Source: Desulfobacteraceae bacterium (GTDB taxonomy: Bacteria > Desulfobacterota > DSM-4660 > Desulfatiglandales > B25-G16). From it: DNA of 15,900 nt. A program made the translations under genes and the position numbers. The stretch covers positions 1 to 15,900 of the forward strand of contig JAPVWE010000005.1 of NCBI GenBank assembly GCA_028572035.1, in the 5' to 3' direction. Shown piece after piece: positions 1-5,451 of the stretch (position 1 is the stretch's first letter; each line of letters starts with the position of its first letter). The notes under the pieces are model-generated. The model was not told the origin of the DNA. It did no database searches and saw only the letters and a list, made by a program, of their open reading frames with translations.

Positions 1-2
1 AG

Positions 3-539
3 ATAGAGAAAGGTCGTACTTACATCGTCATGTCCAATCATCAGGGCTTGATGGATCCTTGGGCCTTGATAGGAAAACTTCCCCTCCAGCTCCGGTGGAC
101 CATAAAGCCGGGGGTAAAGAAAATGCCGATCTTCGGTTATGCCCTTGAGCGAATGGGCCATATATACGTAGGTGGCATGAAGCGGAAGGATATAGCTCTG
201 ACCCTGGAAACGGCTGTTCAAAAAATAAGACAAGGGGCATCTGTGGTTTTCTTCCCTGAGGGAACAAGAAGCAAGGATGGGAATCTTCAAAAATTCCACA
301 AGGGAGGAGCAGTCATTGCCATTAGGTCTGGTGTCCCCATACTACCTGTAACAGTGAATGGGAGCCGTTTTGTGCTGCCTAAAGGCACTCTAGCCCTGAT
401 GCCGGGTAAGATTCAGATTGTTGTGGGAGACCCAATAGACCCTTGTAGATTTGACGAGAATAGGAAAGATGAGTTAATGGCAGTTGTAAAATCGGCCATA
501 CAGCAAAATCTTGATTTGGAATATGGTGCATTTACATAA
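3..539 (+). CDS. PlsC-family 1-acyl-glycerol-3-phosphate-type acyltransferase (5' truncated by window edge)
   Basis: The reading frame is open from base 3, and the first ATG (30) lies immediately before the catalytic NHQGLMD motif, so the true start is upstream of the window. Two hallmarks of the PlsC/LPLAT family are visible: the HxxxxD block (H and D of NHQGLMD), which activates the acceptor hydroxyl, and FPEGTRSKDG, the phosphate-binding block. About 178 residues remain; family members have roughly 200-250, so perhaps 40-70 N-terminal residues are missing. The family moves an acyl chain from acyl-ACP or acyl-CoA to a lysophosphatidate-like acceptor at the inner membrane face. It lies 42 bases before an LpxL-type gene in the same direction, in a run of lipid genes. 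The acceptor may be ordinary lysophosphatidic acid or the product of this cluster; the sequence does not decide. Confidence 0.9.
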   Translation: MEKGRTYIVMSNHQGLMDPWALIGKLPLQLRWTIKPGVKKMPIFGYALERMGHIYVGGMKRKDIALTLETAVQKIRQGASVVFFPEGTRSKDGNLQKFHKGGAVIAIRSGVPILPVTVNGSRFVLPKGTLALMPGKIQIVVGDPIDPCRFDENRKDELMAVVKSAIQQNLDLEYGAFT

Positions 540-581
540 ACGTTCTTAACCAATTCTTGGAAGGCCCACGGAAAAAGGTAA

Positions 582-1475
582 ATGCGACAGCATATACTTG
601 ATAATCCAATCTCCTATTATGCTATCTTTTCATCGGTTCGATACCTGCCCACCAGACTTTGCCACTGGTTGGGGAAACTTGTGGCATTAATAGTCTATGC
701 ATTTTCCCGCAAGGACCGTGATGGCCTTGCATCTAACCTTTCTTTAGCCCTAAGAAGACCACCTGCCGATCCCTTTATAAGAAAAACTATCAGGCAAATC
801 TTTAAGAACTACGGGCATTACATGGTTGATTTCTTCTTAATGCCCCAGCTGCCTCCTCACAAAATTAAGAGGTTTTTTGCTGAATTCAAGGGGGAAGAGA
901 TTCTTCAAAGCGCCCTTGCCAATGGTAAAGGAGTAATCTTATTAACGGCCCATCTGGGTAATTGGGAGTTCGGCAGCATGTTTCTGCGATTCAGGAACTA
1001 TCCCCTGAATGTGGTGGCATTGGCACACAACACCTATTCCACAAATGCTCTGATAAACCACCTCAGGAGGAATAAGGCAGTAAACGTTATTGAGGTAGAT
1101 CGGTCGTCTTTTTCAGGTATTGAGATCTTGAGGCGCCTCCGAAACAATGAAATCGTGGCCATGATCGGTGACAGGGATTTTTTCGGTAGCGGCCGGCAAA
1201 TTGACTTTTTCGGCAAGAAGGTGAGCTTTCCGGTTGGGCCCGTTGCTCTGGCCATGAAATCAGGAGCGGCTCTTATCCCCGCATTCGTTCTCAGGCAATC
1301 AGATGGCAGATACTTCGGAGTGCTGGAGGAAGCCGTACCTTTCCTCCTGGAAGGGGATCGGGATGATGTCATTGAAAAAAACTTAGGAAAGACGGCTCGG
1401 GTATTTGAAAAATATATCCGCTCCTATCCTGATCAATGGTATTGCCCTCACCCTATCACCGGCAGGACGCCCTGA
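582..1475 (+). CDS. LpxL/HtrB-family lysophospholipid/lipid A acyltransferase
   Basis: A 297-residue protein, the usual length for the HtrB/LpxL/LpxM family (about 290-320). The catalytic HxxxxE motif is seen as HLGNWE (H124, E129), followed by a conserved second half with DRDFFGSGRQIDFFGK (about 194-209) and the GPVALAMKSGAALIPAFVLR stretch. The family transfers a secondary acyl chain from acyl-ACP to a lipid acceptor (lipid A in enteric bacteria) at the inner membrane. Related enzymes also occur in aryl-polyene and other specialised lipid clusters, where they probably attach the finished chain to a membrane anchor; that use fits this neighbourhood. A short AAGG lies just before the ATG. The stop TGA overlaps the next ATG by one base (TGATG), implying translational coupling. 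Family call is firm; acceptor unknown. Confidence 0.88.
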   Translation: MRQHILDNPISYYAIFSSVRYLPTRLCHWLGKLVALIVYAFSRKDRDGLASNLSLALRRPPADPFIRKTIRQIFKNYGHYMVDFFLMPQLPPHKIKRFFAEFKGEEILQSALANGKGVILLTAHLGNWEFGSMFLRFRNYPLNVVALAHNTYSTNALINHLRRNKAVNVIEVDRSSFSGIEILRRLRNNEIVAMIGDRDFFGSGRQIDFFGKKVSFPVGPVALAMKSGAALIPAFVLRQSDGRYFGVLEEAVPFLLEGDRDDVIEKNLGKTARVFEKYIRSYPDQWYCPHPITGRTP

Positions 1476-2755
1476 TGAGGCTCTTGCTGATCGCACCCAA
1501 GTGGCCTGAGGGCAGCCTGTGGGGGCAGATTTACTTCCGTTTCCCTTATCTCGCTCTGACAACCCTGGCTGCTTTGACGAGCGATGACTGGGACATATCG
1601 ATTATTGATGAGAACGTGGACTCTCTTGATTTTTCTGATTTGCCGGATCTGGCTGCCATTTCCATCATGACACCTTTGGCAAAAAGGGGATATGAAATTG
1701 CAGACGCTTACAGGGAAAAGGGGGTGCCAGTTGTGTTAGGTGGCATTCATCCCACCATGATGAAGGATGAGAGCAAGACCCATGCCGATGCGGTGGCCAT
1801 GGGCGAGGCTGAGGATGTCTGGCCCCAGGTTTTGTCCGATTTTAAACGGAGTGATCTCAAATCCTTTTACAAGGCCCCGGATTTCTGTAGGCTTGAACAG
1901 CTTCCAATGCCAAAGAGAGATCTTTTAAAAAGGCATGCATATTTTTTTATTAACACCATTCAGACGACCCGTGGTTGCCCCTTTGACTGCGAGTTTTGTT
2001 CGGTCACCTCCCTTTATGGCCGGACTTATCGTGTCAGACCGGTAGAGGACGTGATCAATGAAATGGGCCAGATGGAGAGAGGCTCCGTATTCTTTGTTGA
2101 TGACAATATTGTCGGCAAACCCTCCTATGCAAAAGAGCTCTTCAGGGCACTTATCCCTTTGAATGTCAAATGGTTCAGCCAGGCCTCTCTGAGTATAGTC
2201 AAGGACAGGGAGCTTTTGGATTTGGCTCAAAGGAGTGGTTGCAGGGGTCTTTTCATCGGATTTGAATCCCTGTCTCAGGAAAGTCTAAATGCCATGGGAA
2301 AATCGCTCACCCGGGTGGATGATTATAAGGAGGCCATTAAGATGATTCATGATGGCGGGATTGGCATCCAGGGCTCATTCATTTTTGGCACGGATCAAGA
2401 TGATCAGTCTGTATTTTCTGATGTGCTGCGTTTTATCGAAAAGACCCATCTTGAGGCGGTTCTGTTTTCAGTCTTGACCCCTTTCCCGGGAACGCGAACT
2501 CGAGAGGCCTTGTTAAGAGAGAATAGGATAATCGATACGGACTGGGAAAAGTACGATATGAACCATGTTGTATTTAGGCCTAAGAAAATGACCCCAAGAC
2601 AATTGCAGGATGGTTTCAACTGGGCTTACAAAAGGTTGTATGGATATCGGTCCATTGTGAAAAGGCTTTTCCCTTTCAGGAGAAGTGGCCTCTTTTATAG
2701 CATCCAGAATTACGGTTTCCGGCAGGCATGGAAAAAAACCTTAAAGATTTTGTGA
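1475..2755 (+). CDS. B12-binding-domain radical SAM protein (BchE/P-methylase-like class)
   Basis: The ATG at 1475 is chosen because it overlaps the previous stop as TGATG and gives MRLLLIAPKW, a typical beginning of the cobalamin-binding Rossmann domain; an in-frame ATG at 1436 would overlap the previous gene by 40 bases. Of 426 residues, about 1-145 form the B12-binding-like fold (IDENVD, VPVVLGGIHPTMM; no classic DxHxxG). The radical SAM core follows with CPFDCEFC (C168, C172, C175) ligating the 4Fe-4S cluster, then a C-terminal extension (about 370-426) resembling DUF4070. This class includes methylases and ring-forming or rearranging enzymes. Sitting between an LpxL-type gene and a LolA-type gene, it probably modifies a lipid or acyl chain, but the substrate cannot be read from the sequence. 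Its own stop again overlaps the next start as TGATG. Confidence 0.88.
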   Translation: MRLLLIAPKWPEGSLWGQIYFRFPYLALTTLAALTSDDWDISIIDENVDSLDFSDLPDLAAISIMTPLAKRGYEIADAYREKGVPVVLGGIHPTMMKDESKTHADAVAMGEAEDVWPQVLSDFKRSDLKSFYKAPDFCRLEQLPMPKRDLLKRHAYFFINTIQTTRGCPFDCEFCSVTSLYGRTYRVRPVEDVINEMGQMERGSVFFVDDNIVGKPSYAKELFRALIPLNVKWFSQASLSIVKDRELLDLAQRSGCRGLFIGFESLSQESLNAMGKSLTRVDDYKEAIKMIHDGGIGIQGSFIFGTDQDDQSVFSDVLRFIEKTHLEAVLFSVLTPFPGTRTREALLRENRIIDTDWEKYDMNHVVFRPKKMTPRQLQDGFNWAYKRLYGYRSIVKRLFPFRRSGLFYSIQNYGFRQAWKKTLKIL

Positions 2756-3447
2756 TGAGAAAATTTCTCTTCAAAAAATATATAGTTCCCATATCCTTGG
2801 GTCTAAGTCTATTTCTATATCCTTACCAGGTGTTTCCATCTGAAACAGATCTACAGTCAGAACCGGAACTGAGCTGGGTGATGAAAAATATCAAGGAGAA
2901 GGAAAAAGGCCTCAAGACCTTTACCGCAAAGTTTGTGCAAACGAAGAAGACCTACTTGCTTCAAGAACCACTGCACTCGGAGGGTGTGATCTATTTTGAT
3001 CGTACAGGCAAAGTGCTTTTGAGGGTCATTAGTCCATCGCCATTGATAGTCCTTTTAAAAGATAACATGCTGCTTGTCTATTATCCTGACTTGCCAAAGA
3101 CCGAAGAAAGATACCTGGGAAGAACTAATGATATACTCAAGAAATACTTCAGTATCGGACAATCGATTGAAGAGTTGAAGAAACAATACGCAATCCAGCT
3201 TGTCTCTAAGACACATTCAGATGGATATCGTCTGAAATTGATACCGAAAATGAAGGCCATAACGAAATATATTAAAACAATCGAAGTTTTGGTGAGCCCG
3301 AAACACTGGCTTCCAGAGCGAATCCATTTCAAGGAAGTGAAAGGGGACAGCACCTCCCTAAGGTTGGAATTTACCTCGATCAATGAACCGTTGCCACCAG
3401 GCATCTTTACCATAGATGTTCCGAAAGATGATGAAGACGGCATATAA
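2755..3447 (+). CDS. LolA-like periplasmic outer-membrane (lipo)protein carrier
   Basis: The ATG at 2755 overlaps the upstream stop (TGATG) and yields a 230-residue protein beginning with a clear Sec signal peptide: basic MRKFLFKK, then a hydrophobic stretch to about residue 26, then a polar segment. An in-frame ATG at 2728 would put nine extra residues inside the radical SAM gene. The mature part matches the LolA fold family: LKTFTAKFVQTK near residues 55-66, LHSEGVIYFDRTGKVLLRV, and a final FTSINEPLPPGIFTIDVP motif. LolA carries acylated cargo through the periplasm to the outer membrane. LolA paralogues inside aryl-polyene-type clusters are thought to help move the cluster lipid; with these neighbours I favour that role over general lipoprotein transport. 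No terminator is visible behind it, only the repeat element at 3511-3680. Confidence 0.85.
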   Translation: MRKFLFKKYIVPISLGLSLFLYPYQVFPSETDLQSEPELSWVMKNIKEKEKGLKTFTAKFVQTKKTYLLQEPLHSEGVIYFDRTGKVLLRVISPSPLIVLLKDNMLLVYYPDLPKTEERYLGRTNDILKKYFSIGQSIEELKKQYAIQLVSKTHSDGYRLKLIPKMKAITKYIKTIEVLVSPKHWLPERIHFKEVKGDSTSLRLEFTSINEPLPPGIFTIDVPKDDEDGI

Positions 3448-3510
3448 GCTCAAAAAATTCTTCTTGCCATTTATAGCGAACGACTTAAGTAAATTGACAC
3501 TCAGTAGCCT

Positions 3511-3680
3511 GTCATTGCGAGCGTAGCGAAGCAATCTCACGGGATTGCGGAGCCTGTTCCGAGCGCAGCGAGGAATCTCAGTTTCTATGATGTCAGGTCG
3601 TTGTATCTCTCAGTTGTCAAGGAAAGGCTCCGAGTTTGCTTCGGCTTCGCCTCGCAACCACTATCGTTCCTCGCAATGAC
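3511..3680. repeat. REP/MITE-like palindromic intergenic element
   Basis: The element is bounded by an 11-base perfect inverted repeat, GTCATTGCGAG (3511-3521) and CTCGCAATGAC (3670-3680). Inside, two related units follow each other (one with AGCGAAGCAATCTC near 3526, one with CAGCGAGGAATCTC near 3566), and the right half carries the inverse-type motif TTCGGCTTCGCCTCGC near 3640. GTCATTGCGAG-type palindromes are a known class of dispersed intergenic repeats in many bacterial genomes. It fills most of the 303-base gap between the LolA-like and FabD-like genes, where I see no gene. It could stabilise or attenuate the shared transcript, or simply be a non-autonomous mobile repeat. Confidence 0.7.
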
Positions 3681-3750
3681 TACTTTTTGTTGTCGTTCAC
3701 TATAGTTTTCTGCCACCTCAAACGCCAAGGTCAAAAAAAAGATAAAAGAA

Positions 3751-4758
3751 TTGTCTGTAGAACTGAAAGGAAAGAAAGTCATATTAGGGAGTACTGGTGG
3801 TAACAGTGTTGTCTTCTTATATCCCGGGCAGGGATCCCAACAAGTAGGCATGGGATTTGATTTGTATCAAACCTATCCTGAGGTTCGGGAGACATTTGAC
3901 CAGGCTGACCACCTTTTGGATTTTTCTCTAAGCGAGCTCTGTTTCGAAGGACCCGAGGAAGAACTGAATCAGGATGTCAATGCTCAATTGGCCGTTTACA
4001 CAGTCAGCTGCATTGTAACCGACGTATTACGGGTGCACGATGTCTTTCCTGATGTGGTCTCGGGCTACAGTTCTGGTTTCTACGCTGCTGCTTATGCAGC
4101 AGGCTGCTTCGATTTTGCCGACGGCCTTTCCCTTGTAAAACGAGCCGGAGAAATTCTTCTTGATGAAGGCCGGAAGATAGATGGAAGTATGGCGGTCATT
4201 TTTGGACTACCGCCTGAAAAAGTCGACAGTATCTGTCAACAGGCAGGAAATGTCCAGGTTGCCATCCTGAACACCCCGCGCCAGACTATCATTTCAGGTA
4301 TTGAATCCTCAGTCAGGAGAGCTATGGAGCTTTCTCTTAAAGCGGGCGCCCTAGACGCTTACAGCTTATCTGTAGGCTCTGCCTATCATTCCAGATTCAT
4401 GAAACAGAGCGGTATTCGTCTTCTAAGGGAAATCAAGGACATAAACCTGAGGAATCCTCGGGTTTCTCTCGTGTCCTATCTTTCTTTGGAGTGCGTGTCA
4501 AATAAAAGTGAATTAAAAAACGTTATGGTCACTCAGTTAAGTCGCCCTGTTTTATGGGTTGATTTGATTAAAATACTGTACAGTAACAACATCAGATTAT
4601 TTGTTGAAGTTGGACCAGGTGAGGTGATTTCCAGGACGGTTAGATGGATAGATAGAAACATTGAAATTGTGAATACAGCCAACAAAGGAAAATTGTTCAA
4701 AACGGTAGAAAGATATGGAAAGTTAAGAAATTCTAATCGTTCTAAAGAAAATAGGTAG
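3751..4758 (+). CDS. FabD-like ACP S-malonyl/acyltransferase with altered GHSxG motif
   Basis: A 335-residue acyltransferase of the FabD/AT-domain family, close to the usual 310. The oxyanion-loop motif PGQGSQ is at about residues 25-30, the GxSxG nucleophile elbow reads GYSSGFY (S107), the carboxylate-binding Arg is in SLVKRAGE (R131), the catalytic His is in SAYHSRFM (H213), and PVLW and EVGPGEVI close the fold. The usual GHSxGE has become GYSSGF, so the elbow His and the following Glu are replaced although Ser, Arg and His of catalysis remain. No in-frame ATG precedes the GQGSQ motif; TTG at 3751 is the best start but has a poor ribosome site. It should load malonyl (or another acyl) onto an ACP. 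FabD proper or a cluster-specific AT are both possible; I favour the latter because of the altered motif and the neighbours. Confidence 0.82.
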   Translation: MSVELKGKKVILGSTGGNSVVFLYPGQGSQQVGMGFDLYQTYPEVRETFDQADHLLDFSLSELCFEGPEEELNQDVNAQLAVYTVSCIVTDVLRVHDVFPDVVSGYSSGFYAAAYAAGCFDFADGLSLVKRAGEILLDEGRKIDGSMAVIFGLPPEKVDSICQQAGNVQVAILNTPRQTIISGIESSVRRAMELSLKAGALDAYSLSVGSAYHSRFMKQSGIRLLREIKDINLRNPRVSLVSYLSLECVSNKSELKNVMVTQLSRPVLWVDLIKILYSNNIRLFVEVGPGEVISRTVRWIDRNIEIVNTANKGKLFKTVERYGKLRNSNRSKENR

Positions 4759-4806
4759 CGAAGGTTCGCATTTCACCGAGCAGGCTAAACCCTCAAACAA
4801 ATTCTG

Positions 4807-4880
4807 GAATTCAGGGATTTAGGAATTAAGGAATTTCTCAAGAGCTCTGTAATTCATAATCCCTCAATCCCTCAATTATC
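4807..4880. repeat. Imperfect inverted repeat of AATT/GGGATT units
   Basis: Between the FabD-like and FabZ-like genes, a left arm built of AATTCAGGGATTTAGGAATT-type units (4807-4835) is matched by a right arm whose reverse complement has the same pattern (4851-4880), with roughly three quarters of positions agreeing. The loop holds the palindrome AGAGCTCT (4841-4848). It can form a long AT-rich hairpin in the transcript. It may be a decayed dispersed repeat; there is no T-tract to make it a convincing terminator. Confidence 0.5.
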
Positions 4881-4891
4881 TTATAGCAAAT

Positions 4892-5353
4892 ATGGCAGAC
4901 AATCCACTATATGACATTTCAGTTATCGAAGAGATACTCCCTCACCGCAGCCCATTTCTCTTTGTGGATAGGGTGATAAGATTAGAAGTGGGGAAGAAAA
5001 TCACTACGGAAAAAGATCTCTCTCCTGATAACCTTTTTTTTGCCGGCCATTTCCCAGAAAGGCCAATAATGCCTGGTGTTCTTGTTTCAGAGGCCTTAGC
5101 ACAAACAAGCGGGCTCCTTTTGGGACTAACATGGAAGGAGAATAGACAGTCTATGAATCAGGAAAGGCCAAATTTTTTCTTTCTGGCCAACGTCGATATG
5201 AAGTTTTCCAGTCCAGCCAAACCCGGAGAAACCCTCCGTTTGAAAGCGAGCCTCAAGAAAAAGTACGGGAGATTGTTCTTTTTCGAGGTCGCTGCATATG
5301 TGTCAGGTAGAGAGATTGCTAAGGGGACTCTTACACTCGCCGAAGGGGAATAA
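4892..5353 (+). CDS. FabZ-like (3R)-hydroxyacyl-ACP dehydratase
   Basis: A 153-residue single hotdog-fold protein, the normal FabZ length (about 145-155). It starts with ISVIEEILPHRSPFLFVDRV, as FabZ does, and contains the signature GHFPERPIMPGVLVSEALAQ (residues 52-71) with the catalytic His53 and Glu67. It removes water from 3-hydroxyacyl-ACP to give trans-2-enoyl-ACP in the cytosol. No clear Shine-Dalgarno precedes the ATG, which suggests coupling or weak initiation. Genes 3751 and 4892 are separated by 133 bases of repeat. It could be the housekeeping FabZ of fatty-acid and lipid A synthesis or the dehydratase of a polyene-type chain; the acyltransferase, LolA-like and radical SAM neighbours lean toward a dedicated pathway. 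It is the last gene of the rightward cluster, and the next gene converges on it. Confidence 0.88.
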   Translation: MADNPLYDISVIEEILPHRSPFLFVDRVIRLEVGKKITTEKDLSPDNLFFAGHFPERPIMPGVLVSEALAQTSGLLLGLTWKENRQSMNQERPNFFFLANVDMKFSSPAKPGETLRLKASLKKKYGRLFFFEVAAYVSGREIAKGTLTLAEGE

Positions 5354-5451
5354 TTCGGGGCTCAGCTGTCCGCTGTAGGAGGATCAGCTCAGCTGCCCCA
5401 TCAGGCTTGAAGTATCAGAATAAAATGTGTGTCTGGATGAGGGGAGGGGAT

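Noticed and set aside
5354..5451. Imperfect GGGGC...GCCCC hairpin between the convergent FabZ-like and transglycosylase genes as a bidirectional terminator
   Set aside because: The pairing is interrupted and no T-tract follows on either strand, so it is not supported as a terminator.
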